Part shown: piece by piece, positions 53,035 to 61,910 of the stretch
How the letters are laid out: the number at the start of each line of letters is the position of its first letter
Numbering within the stretch: position 1 is the first letter of the stretch
From: Chryseobacterium populi
GTDB lineage: Bacteria > Bacteroidota > Bacteroidia > Flavobacteriales > Weeksellaceae
Direction of reading: 5' to 3'
Length of the DNA stretch: 64,000 nt
NCBI RefSeq assembly: GCF_000282115.1
Contig: NZ_AKJY01000030.1
Location: 26,307 to 90,306, forward strand
The notes under the pieces: model-generated
Databases searched by the model: none
What the model was told of the DNA's origin: nothing
The model's input: only the letters and a program-made list of their open reading frames with translations
Program-made: the position numbers and the translations under genes

Positions 53035-54111
53035 ATGAAGAAAACAGCATTGTACGACAAACACGTTTCTCTGGGAGCGAAAATAGTCCCTTTTGCAGGC
53101 TTTGAAATGCCTGTGCAATATTCCGGAGTTACGGAAGAACATTTTGCCGTAAGAGAAAAAGCGGGATTATTTGATGTTTCCCACATGGGACAGTTTTTCA
53201 TCGAAGGTCCCGGATCAAAAGACCTTCTGCAATTGGTTACCACTAATAATGTAGATGCCCTGGAAAACGGAAAAGCTCAGTATTCTTGTCTTCCAAACGA
53301 AAACGGAGGAATTGTAGATGACCTTATCGTTTACAAAATGGAAGATGACAAATATTTCGTGGTCGTAAATGCTTCAAATATTGATAAAGACTGGAACCAT
53401 ATTTCAAAGTACAATACATTCGGTGCTAAGATGACCAATGCTTCCGATGAAATGTCTCTATTAGCAATCCAGGGACCTAAAGCAACGGAAATCCTTCAGA
53501 AGCTGACAGAAGCCAATCTTTCTGAAATCCCCTATTATAACTTTACGGTAGGATCTGTAGCAGGAGTAAATAATGTGATTATTTCTAATACAGGGTATAC
53601 GGGAAGCGGAGGTTTTGAGATCTACTTCAACAATGGAAATGCTAAACAGCTTTGGGATGCAATCATCAATGCAGGGGAAACGGAAGGAATTATTCCGGCC
53701 GGACTTGCTGCCAGAGATACTTTAAGGCTGGAAAAAGGATTCTGCCTGTACGGAAATGATATTGATGACACCACTTCTCCAATTGAGGCCGGTTTAGGCT
53801 GGATCACGAAATTCGATAAAGATTTTGTTTCCAAAGATACTTTTGCCCAACAAAAAGAAGAGGGCGTTACAAGAAAGCTGGTAGGTTTCGAATTACAGGA
53901 TAAGGGAGTTCCAAGACATGATTATCCGGTAGTGGATGCTGAAGGGAATGTGATCGGAAAGGTAACTTCAGGAACACAGTCTCCAATGAAGAAGATAGGT
54001 TTAGGACTTGCTTATGTTGATAAACCTCACTTTAAGCTGGGCTCTGAAATTTTCATTCAGGTTAGAAATAAAAATATTCCTGCAAAAGTAGTGAAAGCTC
54101 CTTTTGTATAA
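53035..54111 (+). CDS. gcvT: Aminomethyltransferase (glycine cleavage T protein)
   Basis: The T protein of the glycine cleavage system transfers the methylene group from the H protein to tetrahydrofolate and releases ammonia. The 358 residues begin [22 protein letters not shown] and contain DVSHMGQF, the folate-binding region [34 protein letters not shown] and the C-terminal [20 protein letters not shown]. It is complete. The other subunits (gcvH, gcvP) are not in the window. A terminator follows. Confidence 0.96.
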   Translation: MKKTALYDKHVSLGAKIVPFAGFEMPVQYSGVTEEHFAVREKAGLFDVSHMGQFFIEGPGSKDLLQLVTTNNVDALENGKAQYSCLPNENGGIVDDLIVYKMEDDKYFVVVNASNIDKDWNHISKYNTFGAKMTNASDEMSLLAIQGPKATEILQKLTEANLSEIPYYNFTVGSVAGVNNVIISNTGYTGSGGFEIYFNNGNAKQLWDAIINAGETEGIIPAGLAARDTLRLEKGFCLYGNDIDDTTSPIEAGLGWITKFDKDFVSKDTFAQQKEEGVTRKLVGFELQDKGVPRHDYPVVDAEGNVIGKVTSGTQSPMKKIGLGLAYVDKPHFKLGSEIFIQVRNKNIPAKVVKAPFV

Positions 54112-54128
54112 GATTAAAATATCTGAAC

Positions 54129-54164
54129 AAAAAAACCGCAGAGTGTTTTCTGCGGTTTTTTTAT
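54129..54164 (+). terminator. Terminator of the idi-gcvT unit
   Basis: AAAAACCGCAG pairs with CTGCGGTTTTT around a short loop, followed by TTTATG. It also faces the convergent DoxX gene. Confidence 0.85.
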
Positions 54165-54188
54165 GTATTTCCTTAAAATGAGCCCGAT

Positions 54189-54647
54189 TTATTTCGACGG
54201 AAATTTTATACAGGAAAAATACGTCCAGGCTATAAAGAAAATCTGTAAAGGAATTCTGTACAGCAGATAACCGGCCCCGCTTCCTTCATATGAAGCAGTT
54301 TTCATATCCACATGATTTACCGCCGCATATATATTGACTGGAAGTATCAGGATAAAAAAGAGGATCAACAGCCATCCGGTAATTTTCTCAAACTTCGGAA
54401 TGAGTAAAGCGATGCTGATTATAATTTCCAGAATCCCTGTCAAATAAACAGCTTCAGTCTTCAAGGGTAAGAACTTTGGAATCATTAAAGCCATTCCTTC
54501 AGTATACACAAAGTGGGCAATTCCTGTGAAAATAAGCATTACAGCCATTGCAATACGGGCTGAGAGCGCAAAATAATACTTCTTACGGATTATTTTTAAG
54601 ATGATCAGGGAGATCAGGAATACGATAGGTAAAACAGCTTCCGGCAT
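54189..54647 (-). CDS. DoxX-like membrane protein
   Basis: A 152-residue membrane protein with four or five helices. The DoxX core is ALSARIAMAVMLIFTGIAHF and LTGILEIIISIALLIP. I chose ATG 54647 (MPEAVLPIVFLISLII). The open frame extends to a TTG at 54686, which would add 13 hydrophilic residues and is less likely. It follows the Crp-family regulator gene by 53 bp and may be controlled by it. Confidence 0.82.
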   Translation of the reverse strand: MPEAVLPIVFLISLIILKIIRKKYYFALSARIAMAVMLIFTGIAHFVYTEGMALMIPKFLPLKTEAVYLTGILEIIISIALLIPKFEKITGWLLILFFILILPVNIYAAVNHVDMKTASYEGSGAGYLLYRIPLQIFFIAWTYFSCIKFPSK

Positions 54648-54700
54648 TTCTTTTTTCTGCAAAGTTCCGGTATATGATCTTCCCAAACAATGAACCCGGG

Positions 54701-55270
54701 TTAAGAAATTATCCTGCGCCGGATCCTGCTCAGTGCCTGTGGTGTAATTCCTATGTAAGATGCGATATATTTTAACGGAATATATTTCAGAATGTGAGGC
54801 TGATCAGTAAATAAAGTAAGATATCTTTCTTCAGCGGTCTCTGTAAGCAGGGATATTTCTCTTTTAAAGTTTTCTAGATACAGCCTTTCACTGGCCAGCC
54901 GTCCGATCTTCTCTCCTATTTCAGTTTCAGCATAGATAAGGTTTAAATCTTCATAAGATATTCTCCACAGAACAGTTTCCTCCAGTGCCTGAATATTATA
55001 ACTGCATCGTTTTCTGGTCAGAAAAGAATCATAAGCGCTTACAAAATTATCAGCAAATGAAAATGAAAAAGTAAAATCATCTTCCTCCCTGGGAATATAA
55101 AAACGGACTGTTCCATATTCTATGAAGGAAAGATAATTTTCCGTTTCACCGGTACTGATAAGATGCTGCTTTTTAGAAAATGTCTGAATTTTAAGTTTTG
55201 AAGCAAATAGCTCCCAGTCATCATCCGGCATTATAACGGATTTTTCAAAATAATTCCGGATCTGTTTCAT
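54701..55270 (-). CDS. Crp/Fnr family transcriptional regulator
   Basis: A 189-residue regulator with an N-terminal cyclic-nucleotide-binding-like beta roll (LISTGETENYLSFIEYGTVR, about 37-56) and a C-terminal short winged helix with the recognition segment YIASYIGITPQALSRIRRRI. The Arg that binds cAMP phosphate is not evident, which is common in these Bacteroidota proteins. It lies between the ArsC-like and DoxX-like genes on the same strand. Confidence 0.9.
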   Translation of the reverse strand: MKQIRNYFEKSVIMPDDDWELFASKLKIQTFSKKQHLISTGETENYLSFIEYGTVRFYIPREEDDFTFSFSFADNFVSAYDSFLTRKRCSYNIQALEETVLWRISYEDLNLIYAETEIGEKIGRLASERLYLENFKREISLLTETAEERYLTLFTDQPHILKYIPLKYIASYIGITPQALSRIRRRIIS

Positions 55271-55294
55271 AGCAGCTTATTTTTTTGGTCAACT

Positions 55295-55648
55295 TTATTT
55301 AACGCCAAAGAATTCTTTCAGGTTTTCCAAGTTCTTCTTATCATTTCCTACAAAAATATCGCTGTCGGTAAGGAAAACGGGACGTTTTAAAAATGTGTAG
55401 TGATCCAGCAATAATTTCTTAAAGTCTTTTTCTTCCAATGATTTTGCATCAAGCTCTCTCAGTTTTATCTGAGTCGATTTTTTACTGAATAAGGCTTCAT
55501 AAGATTGGGTCTTCTTATACATTTCGGCCAGCTCTTCCTGGGTTACCGGTTCTTTTTTAATCTCACGGAGCTCCCAGTCTGTCAGATCAAATTGGGCTAA
55601 TATTTTTCTGCAGGTATCGCAGGTATTCAGATAAAAGACTTTTTTCAT
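55295..55648 (-). CDS. ArsC/Spx-like arsenate reductase family protein
   Basis: A 117-residue thioredoxin-fold protein starting FYLNTCDTCRKIL with a CxxC pair (Cys10, Cys13). The central region has EELAEMYKKTQSYEALFSKK and the C-terminal part HYTFLKRPVFLTDSDIFVG, where KRPV is the family cis-Pro segment with Arg for oxyanion binding. No arsenic resistance genes are adjacent, so a role as a general thiol oxidoreductase or Spx-like regulator is as likely as arsenate reduction. Confidence 0.87.
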   Translation of the reverse strand: MKKVFYLNTCDTCRKILAQFDLTDWELREIKKEPVTQEELAEMYKKTQSYEALFSKKSTQIKLRELDAKSLEEKDFKKLLLDHYTFLKRPVFLTDSDIFVGNDKKNLENLKEFFGVK

Positions 55649-55768
55649 GTTCTCTTTTTAACTTGTATTATTTTTAAAACAACTTTTCCAAAGGTTTTAT
55701 CGTCCAAAATTATGATTTAATCTAAGATTTTGAAAATTATTAAATACCTTTATTAAAATTTTATCAGT

Positions 55769-56236
55769 ATGCAGAACAAACCTATTACTTTTCAGTTTAT
55801 TTCCGAACCTTCAGATGTGAATTACGGTGGAAATGTACATGGTGGAAGTGTTATGAAATGGATTGACCAGGCAGGTTACGCATGTGCGACAACATGGAGT
55901 GGAAATTATTCAGTGACCGTTTATGTAGGCGGAATCCGTTTTTATGAGCCGATAAAGATCGGTGAAATTGTAAAGGTAGAAGCTCAGGTGATTTATACAG
56001 GATCTTCAAGTATGCATATTTCGATCAACGTTTTCTCAAGGAATTTGAAACAGCCTGTTTTCGATAAAAAAACGCACTGTATTATCGTTTTTGTGGCAGT
56101 AGATGAGAATGGCAAGAAACTCCCGGTTCCCAAATGGATTCCTGGAACTGAAGAGGAAAAACAACAGGAACAATATGCCAAACGCCTGATGGAGCTGAGA
56201 ACCCAAATAGAGGACGAAATGAAACCTTTTCTGTAA
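55769..56236 (+). CDS. Acyl-CoA thioesterase (YciA/BACH-type hotdog)
   Basis: A 155-residue hotdog-fold enzyme. The catalytic segment is VNYGGNVHGGSVMKWIDQAG, with Asn, the HGG turn and active-site Asp, followed by GYACATTWSGNYSVTVYVGG. The C-terminal charged helix EEEKQQEQYAKRLMELRTQI is typical of the YciA group. The likely substrates are medium- or long-chain acyl-CoAs. The TIM-barrel gene follows after 7 bp. Confidence 0.9.
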   Translation: MQNKPITFQFISEPSDVNYGGNVHGGSVMKWIDQAGYACATTWSGNYSVTVYVGGIRFYEPIKIGEIVKVEAQVIYTGSSSMHISINVFSRNLKQPVFDKKTHCIIVFVAVDENGKKLPVPKWIPGTEEEKQQEQYAKRLMELRTQIEDEMKPFL

Positions 56237-56243
56237 TTCCGGT

Positions 56244-57110
56244 ATGCAAAGGAGAGATTTTATTACCCTTTCTGCTTTGGGTTTCATGGGATTTTCGCGT
56301 GGAATATCCCGGCCTGCAAACTATAAAAAACCTTTAGCAATACAGCTTTATACCGTAAGAGATGCGGTTTCGGATGATCTGGAAAAAGCATTGGAAAAAC
56401 TGGCAGGCTTAGGATTTACAGCATTGGAAATTTATGGTTACAACGGAGGTTTTTTCGGAAAAAGCAGAACTGAATTCCAGGCTGTTTTAAAGAATACAGG
56501 ATTTAAAGTAATCAGCTCGCATCACACCACCGGAATCGTTGATAAAAGTAAAGGGACCTTATTGAATGACTGGGAAAAATCTGTAGATGATTTAAATTTT
56601 ATTGGTTCACAATATATGGTCTGTTCTTATCTTTTTCCTGAAGAAAGAACCGTCGAAAACTTTAAAAACCTTCCTGAATTATTGGAAAAATCAGGAAAAA
56701 TAACAAAGAACTCAGGAATTCAGTTTGCTTATCATAACCACGATTTTGAATTTGAAAAGTGGGATAACGAAATCAATATCTATGATTTCATTTTAGAAAA
56801 TACATCTCCGGATCTCGTCAAAATGGAACTGGATTTGTACTGGATCTCAAAGGCAGGACTGGACCCGCTGGATTATTTTGATAAATATCCGGGGCGGTTT
56901 TCTTTATGGCATGTGAAGGATATGCAGAGAAATACCCGTGATTTTACTGAAATAGGCAATGGAATTATTGATTTTAAAAGAATTTTTGAAGCCAGAGAAA
57001 AGGCCGGACTAAAACATTGGTTTTTAGAACAGGACTCCAGTGATAAAGATATTTTCGAAAGTATTGCGATCAGTAAGGAATATATACAGTGTCACAATTT
57101 TTTCAGGTAA
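56244..57110 (+). CDS. Exported sugar phosphate isomerase/epimerase-like TIM barrel
   Basis: A 288-residue protein of the xylose-isomerase-like TIM-barrel superfamily. Its N-terminus MQRRDFITLSALGFMGFSRG resembles a Tat signal (RRDF). The barrel carries metal-ligand motifs typical of the family: YHNHDFEFE, KMELDLYWISKAGLDPLDYF, LWHVKDMQ and WFLEQDSSDKD. The Tat-like start suggests a folded, metal-bearing periplasmic enzyme acting on sugars. It overlaps no gene and is probably co-transcribed with the thioesterase. Confidence 0.86.
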   Translation: MQRRDFITLSALGFMGFSRGISRPANYKKPLAIQLYTVRDAVSDDLEKALEKLAGLGFTALEIYGYNGGFFGKSRTEFQAVLKNTGFKVISSHHTTGIVDKSKGTLLNDWEKSVDDLNFIGSQYMVCSYLFPEERTVENFKNLPELLEKSGKITKNSGIQFAYHNHDFEFEKWDNEINIYDFILENTSPDLVKMELDLYWISKAGLDPLDYFDKYPGRFSLWHVKDMQRNTRDFTEIGNGIIDFKRIFEAREKAGLKHWFLEQDSSDKDIFESIAISKEYIQCHNFFR

Positions 57111-57147
57111 AACCAGACAGGCATTTTAAAATTAAAATAAATCACTT

Positions 57148-57987
57148 ATGAAAAATATTTTTGCATCATGCTTCCTTTTATTAATCATTTCGCTGAATGC
57201 CCAGACGCACCGATTTACTTATGAGCTTCAATTAAAAATGGATTCTACGGATACCGAATATCAGAAATTCAATATGATCCTGGATATCAGCTCCAAAGAA
57301 GTGAAATTTTACGGACGGAACCTGATGATTGCAGATTCACTGAATAAAAAGTTCGGAAATATGGATAACAAACATGTTGATATGACCGGGCAGATCGTTA
57401 AAAGAAAGATCAATACCTCTGATCATGAAAATTTCATCAACATTAAATTCGGATATTATTCTTTTAAAACTACTGATAAAATAAACTGGAATATGGTCAA
57501 TGAAACCAAACAAACAGGAAATTATACCCTGCAGAAAGCAACCGCTACATTTGGCGGAAGAAGCTGGATCGCATGGTTTAACAAAGATATTCCTTTCAAT
57601 GAAGGTCCTTTTAAGTTTCGTGGATTACCCGGTTTAATTTTTGAGCTTTACGATACCAAGAAAAATTTTATTTACAACCTGATCAGCAGCAGAACGCTTC
57701 CTGACATTTATCCTACAGATGATTTCGTAGAATCCAATTTCGGTACAAAAGCTGTTCCTGTTACCGAAAAACAGAAACAAAAGCTAATGCTGGAATTTTA
57801 CAATGATCCTTTTTCATTTGAACGAACCAATTTCAGTAAAAACAACAGCAATCTTAATATCAATATCAACGGAAAGGAAATTCATAATCTCGATGAACTC
57901 AATACGCAGACCAGAAGTATGCAGGAGGTTATCCGAAAATATAACAACCCTATTGAAATTGATAAAGCCATACATTACAAAAATTAA
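57148..57987 (+). CDS. GLPGLI family protein
   Basis: A 279-residue exported protein with a signal peptide (ending LNAQ). It belongs to the Bacteroidota GLPGLI family, named for the motif seen here as FKFRGLPGLIFELYD (about 152-166). The N-terminal part HRFTYELQLKMDSTD and the central WIAWFNKDIPFNEGPFKF also follow the family. Function is unknown; members often cluster with surface-protein genes. It stands alone before the fluoride riboswitch. Confidence 0.9.
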   Translation: MKNIFASCFLLLIISLNAQTHRFTYELQLKMDSTDTEYQKFNMILDISSKEVKFYGRNLMIADSLNKKFGNMDNKHVDMTGQIVKRKINTSDHENFINIKFGYYSFKTTDKINWNMVNETKQTGNYTLQKATATFGGRSWIAWFNKDIPFNEGPFKFRGLPGLIFELYDTKKNFIYNLISSRTLPDIYPTDDFVESNFGTKAVPVTEKQKQKLMLEFYNDPFSFERTNFSKNNSNLNININGKEIHNLDELNTQTRSMQEVIRKYNNPIEIDKAIHYKN

Positions 57988-58026
57988 AGCTTATCATTTT
58001 TTCCTTTAAAATTCACTGATATTCAT

Positions 58027-58034
58027 TATATTTG
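58027..58034 (+). promoter_or_regulatory. -7 promoter element for the riboswitch-CLC transcript
   Basis: TATATTTG matches TAnnTTTG. The predicted transcript starts at about 58040, a few bases before the aptamer. The -33 region is TTT rather than TTG. Confidence 0.55.
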
Positions 58035-58042
58035 CCTCATTA

Positions 58043-58098
58043 AAGGAAATGGTGTTCTTCCTTACCCAACCGCTTTACAAAAGCTGATGACGCCTGAT
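58043..58098 (+). ncRNA. Fluoride riboswitch (crcB motif)
   Basis: All crcB-motif parts can be placed. P1 is GGAA (58045-58048) with TTCC (58058-58061). The pseudoknot is GGTGTT (58051-58056) with GACGCC (58089-58094). P3 is GCTTT with AAAGC around an ACA loop (58072-58084), preceded by the conserved AACCGC and followed by CTGATGA. It sits in the 5' leader of a CLC-F gene, the expected partner. Fluoride should turn on the exporter. Confidence 0.93.
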
Positions 58099-58127
58099 TA
58101 ATAGATTATTAACCATAATTAATCAGG
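58093..58127 (+). promoter_or_regulatory. Expression platform: ribosome-binding-site sequestering hairpin
   Basis: CCTGATTAAT (58093-58102) pairs perfectly with ATTAATCAGG (58118-58127). The 3' arm covers the first part of the ribosome binding site AGGAG (58125-58129), 4 nt before the ATG. The first two C of the 5' arm are also the end of the pseudoknot strand GACGCC, so ligand binding would weaken the hairpin and free the site. Confidence 0.75.
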
Positions 58128-58133
58128 AGTATT

Positions 58134-59441
58134 ATGTCTAAACATCAACGAAAATTCAACGAAAGCGCTTTATTCCATTTCAGGTTTTTCTTCAGAAAAT
58201 ACCCCGCTGTTCCTTACATTTTCAAATGGCTCTGCATCAGTATTATTGTCGGTGCCTGTGTAGGAACCGCTTCCGCAGGATTTCTACAGTCATTGGAGTG
58301 GGTAACCAACTTCAGGGAAAACCATATCTGGCTTATTGCATTTCTTCCCTTGGCGGGTTTTTTAATCGGGCTGCTGTATCATTATCTGGGAAAAGATATT
58401 GAAGCCGGAAACAATCTGCTGATAGACAGCATTCATGATCCAAAAGAAATTATTCCGTTCAGAATGGCACCTTTTGTATATCTTGGAACCATTGTTACTC
58501 ATTTCTTCGGAGGCTCAGCCGGACGGGAAGGGACAGCTTTACAGATGGCGGGGGCCATTGCAGACCAGTTAAGCAAACCTTTTAGGCTGGATAAAAATGA
58601 AAGAAGGATATTAATCATTTCCGCTATTGCTGCAGGTTTTGGCTCAGTTTTCGGAACGCCGCTCGCAGGAGCTGTTTTCGGGCTTGAGGTTTTCCTGATC
58701 GGAAGAATACGTTACAATGCTATTTTTCCAGCCTTTGCATCTGCAATTCTTGCCGACTGGGCAACCGATCTATGGCAGGTAAAGCATACACATTATCATA
58801 TCAATTTTATTCCCAAACTTGAATTTTTCCCTGTACTCTACAGTATCCTGGCGGGTATCGCCTTCGGAATATGTGCTGCTGCATTCAGTAAGATAATTCA
58901 TTGGGCAGGAAAGCTTTTCAAATCAAAAATAAAATACCCGCCGTTCCGCCCGATCATCGGGGGAGCAATTGTCGCCGTCGCGGTATTTGCAATGGGAACG
59001 ACAAGGTACATCGGATTGGGAATTCCCGTTATCATAGAATCTTTTGAAACCCAGCTCCCACTCTATGATTTTGCTTTAAAAATGATTTTTACCATCGCTA
59101 CTCTTTCAGCCGGATTTAAAGGAGGTGAAGTAACTCCCCTGTTTTTTATCGGAGCGACATTGGGAAGTGCTTTATCCCTGTTTATTCCCCTTCCCGTGGG
59201 TTTATTGGCCGGTATGGGTTTCGTGGCAGTATTTGCAGGCGCTACAAACACTCCTCTGGCCTGCCTGCTGATGGGAATTGAACTGTTCGGAGCAGAATCC
59301 GGGATATACATTGCAATTGCCTGCGTTGTTTCTTATTTGCTATCGGGACACAACAGCATTTATGCAAAGCAAAAAATAGGGGAAGCCAAAAACAGGAGAT
59401 ACGAAAATCATCAGGACAAAAGCTTTTCTGACATTGAATAA
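58134..59441 (+). CDS. Fluoride/proton antiporter of the CLC-F (EriC-F) type
   Basis: A 435-residue inner-membrane CLC protein that exports fluoride. The gating Glu132 lies in SAGREGTALQMAG (128-140). The selectivity loop reads EAGNNLLIDSIHDP (91-104) instead of the chloride-type GSGIPE, which is the CLC-F pattern. Later markers are GSVFGTPLAGAVFGLEVF and FKGGEVTPLFFIGATLGSAL. There are no CBS domains. Translation is controlled by the fluoride riboswitch directly upstream, which supports the substrate assignment. Confidence 0.93.
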   Translation: MSKHQRKFNESALFHFRFFFRKYPAVPYIFKWLCISIIVGACVGTASAGFLQSLEWVTNFRENHIWLIAFLPLAGFLIGLLYHYLGKDIEAGNNLLIDSIHDPKEIIPFRMAPFVYLGTIVTHFFGGSAGREGTALQMAGAIADQLSKPFRLDKNERRILIISAIAAGFGSVFGTPLAGAVFGLEVFLIGRIRYNAIFPAFASAILADWATDLWQVKHTHYHINFIPKLEFFPVLYSILAGIAFGICAAAFSKIIHWAGKLFKSKIKYPPFRPIIGGAIVAVAVFAMGTTRYIGLGIPVIIESFETQLPLYDFALKMIFTIATLSAGFKGGEVTPLFFIGATLGSALSLFIPLPVGLLAGMGFVAVFAGATNTPLACLLMGIELFGAESGIYIAIACVVSYLLSGHNSIYAKQKIGEAKNRRYENHQDKSFSDIE

Positions 59442-59489
59442 TTTTCTACCTTCATCTAAGATTTACACCATCATAAAATTAATCACAAC

Positions 59490-60371
59490 ATGTTTGATTA
59501 CAGACTTAAAGTTTTTCATACGGTAGCTTCCAGACTGAGTTTCACCAAAGCTTCAGAAGAGCTTAATATTACACAGCCCGCTGTAACCAAGCATATTAAG
59601 GAAATTGAAAATCAACTCGCCACCAAATTATTTGACCGGAAAGGAACCAGTATCCAGCTGACAGCTGCCGGAAAAATTTTGTTTGAATATGCCGAAAAAA
59701 TCCGGAATCTCTACCGTGATCTGGAATTTGAGATCAATCAGTTCAATCAGGAACATAAGGGGAAACTGATTGTAGGAGCCAGTACAACAGTTGCCCAATA
59801 TGTTTTACCCGAAATTTTAGCAACCTTCCATTCTTACTACAAAGACATAAAAATTGAGCTGATTACCCATAACACGGAAATAATATCGAGCCTTCTCAAA
59901 GAGGGAAAAATAGATGTGGGCATTATTGAAGGTGAATCCCAATCATCATTTTTTGAATATCATCCCTTTAAAGCAGATGAAATTGTTCTGGTCGCAAAAG
60001 CCAATCACTCTTTGGCCCGTAAAACTTTGCACCTGAAAGATATATATCATCTGGATCTTATTTTCCGGGAACAGGGCTCAGGAACGCAGGAATTCATTCA
60101 AAATCGTTTAAAAGAAAAAGGAATTCAGATGGAAGATCTTACGGTCATCATGCAGCTGGGAAGTAGTGAAAGCATTAAGAATTATCTTCTGCATTCTGAA
60201 TGTATGGCCTTCTTATCCATCAGTACGGTTTTAGCTGAGCTCAAAAGCAATACCTTAAGTATTGTGGATGTAAAGAACTTCAGTATTGAAAGAAACTTTC
60301 ATTATATTCTTCCCAAGGGCGAACAGTCTCAGCTAATCAAACTTTTTCTGAAGCATCTCAGTAATAACTAA
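59490..60371 (+). CDS. LysR family transcriptional regulator
   Basis: A 293-residue regulator. The N-terminal winged helix is FDYRLKVFHTVASRLSFTKA followed by SEELNITQPAVTKHIKEIEN. The C-terminal periplasmic-binding-like effector domain contains LIVGASTTVAQYVLPEILAT and FREQGSGTQEFIQNRLKEKG. It resembles the CysL/YeiE group, which senses sulfur compounds, and is directly upstream of a YeiH-family gene on the same strand, a common pairing. It may activate that gene, a role inferred from context. Confidence 0.91.
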   Translation: MFDYRLKVFHTVASRLSFTKASEELNITQPAVTKHIKEIENQLATKLFDRKGTSIQLTAAGKILFEYAEKIRNLYRDLEFEINQFNQEHKGKLIVGASTTVAQYVLPEILATFHSYYKDIKIELITHNTEIISSLLKEGKIDVGIIEGESQSSFFEYHPFKADEIVLVAKANHSLARKTLHLKDIYHLDLIFREQGSGTQEFIQNRLKEKGIQMEDLTVIMQLGSSESIKNYLLHSECMAFLSISTVLAELKSNTLSIVDVKNFSIERNFHYILPKGEQSQLIKLFLKHLSNN

Positions 60372-60433
60372 AAGTTATATTCAATAACGAAATACAATTT
60401 ATTTTGTGATGATAATTTGTAGAATTTTGAAGC

Positions 60434-61390
60434 ATGATTTCAAAACTTTATCATGTGAAAAGTTTCATTCAGAATGAAGCATCTCAAAAAATAATTTTTA
60501 TAGGATCAGGTATTATTTGCCTTACTCCTTTGGTCTCCTCTCCTATTGCGCTCGCTTTAGGCTTCATCATAGCTGTTTTCCCGGGCAATCCGTTTGAAAA
60601 ACACTTGCATCAATATATTCATCTGCTCCTCCAGATTTCCATTGTCGGATTAGGCTTCGGATTAAAACTTAATGAAGCTTTGCAGGCAGGAAAAACGGGA
60701 TTAATGCTAACGGTTATCAGCATTTCAACAGTGATGATTTTAGGCTATTTTCTTGGAAAACTTTTTAAGTTGGATAAACAGCTCTCATATTTACTTTCAG
60801 TCGGAACAGCGATCTGTGGCGGAAGTGCCATTGCAGCAACCTCTCCTATTATCAAACCCAGCACTAAACAGGTTTCCCTGGCTCTTGCCATTGTTTTTAC
60901 CTTAAATTCAATTGCCTTGTTTGTATATCCTGCCATTGGAAATGCCTTACATCTTTCCCAGGAACAATTCGGACTGTGGTGTGCGATTGGGATTCATGAC
61001 ACCAGCTCTGTAGTAGGGGCAGCCGCCAAATTCGGAAATGAAGCTTTAAAAATAGCAACCACGGTGAAATTGGCCCGTGCCTTATGGATCATTCCGGTTT
61101 CTGTAATGACCATGTTCATTTTCAAAAATAAAGAATCGAAAATCAGAATCCCATGGTTTATCGGGTGGTTTATTCTGGCAATTTTAATGAATACCTATTT
61201 CCCGGTTTTTGACAGCCTCAGCTCATCAATCACAGTTATAGCCAGGTCAGGATTAAATTTAACCTTGTTTCTGATTGGTTCTACTCTTTCTTTACAGACT
61301 TTAAAAACAATCGGTTTAAAACCACTGGCCATTGCTGTATTATTATGGGTTACCATCAGTGCCGGCAGCCTGCTTTATATTATCTATTAG
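60434..61390 (+). CDS. YeiH/UPF0324 family membrane protein (putative sulfate exporter)
   Basis: A 318-residue inner-membrane protein with about ten helices. Family segments are HLLLQISIVGLGFGLKLNEA, SVGTAICGGSAIAATSPIIK and GIHDTSSVVGAAAKFGNEAL. The family is annotated as a putative sulfate exporter (Cons_hypoth698), based on weak evidence. It follows the LysR gene by 62 bp. Its transcript ends at a hairpin shared with the peptide gene on the opposite strand. Confidence 0.9.
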   Translation: MISKLYHVKSFIQNEASQKIIFIGSGIICLTPLVSSPIALALGFIIAVFPGNPFEKHLHQYIHLLLQISIVGLGFGLKLNEALQAGKTGLMLTVISISTVMILGYFLGKLFKLDKQLSYLLSVGTAICGGSAIAATSPIIKPSTKQVSLALAIVFTLNSIALFVYPAIGNALHLSQEQFGLWCAIGIHDTSSVVGAAAKFGNEALKIATTVKLARALWIIPVSVMTMFIFKNKESKIRIPWFIGWFILAILMNTYFPVFDSLSSSITVIARSGLNLTLFLIGSTLSLQTLKTIGLKPLAIAVLLWVTISAGSLLYIIY

Positions 61391-61395
61391 AACAG

Positions 61396-61428
61396 CAAAA
61401 ACCTTTCGGATAACCGGAAGGCTTTTTG
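61396..61428. terminator. Bidirectional terminator between YeiH and peptide gene A
   Basis: CAAAAACCTTTCGG and CCGGAAGGCTTTTTG pair around ATAA. The hairpin serves the plus-strand YeiH gene (CTTTTTG tail) and the minus-strand peptide gene. A near-copy lies after the second peptide gene (61911-61942), and both are followed by 'attaaatgtggaaatgttta'. Confidence 0.8.
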
Positions 61429-61466
61429 CTTATTAAATGTGGAAATGTTTATTTCAGTTGGAATAA

Positions 61467-61652
61467 CTAAATCGCAGACTGATCACAGGTGTATACCTGT
61501 AGGCATGCCATGTATTGATTACAGTAGAACGGACCTGTTACAGATCCTGAGCAGCTGCATCCGCAAAGAGATAAATCAGGATTTCCGCTTACTCCTCCTG
61601 TAATATTTTTCAGATCTTGTTTTTTTAGCTTCTTAGCAGTTTTAATGTTCAT
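61467..61652 (-). CDS. Double-glycine-leader six-cysteine peptide A (putative RiPP/bacteriocin precursor)
   Basis: A 61-residue precursor. The leader MNIKTAKKLKKQDLKNITGG (1-20) ends in a double glycine, the cleavage site for bacteriocin-type ABC peptidases, and has the LKKxxLKNI-GG form of Bacteroidota natural product precursors. The core holds six cysteines spaced C-X-C-X-C-X9-C-X5-C-X5-C, with the conserved words DLSLCGCSC, VTGP and YC-QY-AC. Peptide B has exactly the same spacing. The gene has its own promoter (61694-61723) and terminator. A maturase (GwsS, truncated at the window edge) lies 2 kb upstream. No peptidase transporter is visible. Whether the cysteines form disulfides or thioethers is unknown. 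Confidence 0.85.
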   Translation of the reverse strand: MNIKTAKKLKKQDLKNITGGVSGNPDLSLCGCSCSGSVTGPFYCNQYMACLQVYTCDQSAI

Positions 61653-61693
61653 GTTGTTTAGTTTTTAATTAAATATTTAGTTTAGTTACTTCT

Positions 61694-61723
61694 CAAAGTT
61701 AAACAAATATTAATCACCTGCAA
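61694..61723 (-). promoter_or_regulatory. Promoter of peptide gene A
   Basis: TTG (61723-61721), a 19-nt spacer and TAACTTTG (61701-61694) on the minus strand. The stretch TTGTTTAACTTTG is identical upstream of peptide gene B. Confidence 0.65.
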
Positions 61724-61751
61724 CACAACTTAAAGCAAAATTCAATAATTT

Positions 61752-61768
61752 ATTGGTTTTAAACCAAT
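61752..61768. promoter_or_regulatory. Palindrome ATTGGTTT-T-AAACCAAT upstream of peptide gene A
   Basis: Perfect 8-base arms with a single central T, about 30 bp upstream of the -33 box. Peptide gene B has only an AT-rich degenerate version at the corresponding place. The rest of the 334-bp gap between the peptide genes (61769-61910) shows no recognised element. Confidence 0.4.
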
Positions 61769-61910
61769 TACCTATACTTTAAGTAAAAAAATCAAAATAT
61801 GGATTATTAAACAACTATAGCTGCTTTTTATCCTGGAATTCCAGGTAGGAAATGTAATCTTTAAATTTTCACTTACAGCACTTGTACAATTAAGATTGTG
61901 TTTAAAAAAT

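Noticed and set aside
54648..54686. TTG start of the DoxX gene with 13 extra residues
   Set aside because: The hydrophilic addition does not fit the membrane-protein N-terminus; the ATG at 54647 fits better.
61769..61910. Third peptide gene or small RNA between the two peptide genes
   Set aside because: No GG-leader frame or cysteine-rich core was found on either strand in this stretch, and no further promoter-hairpin pair is visible.
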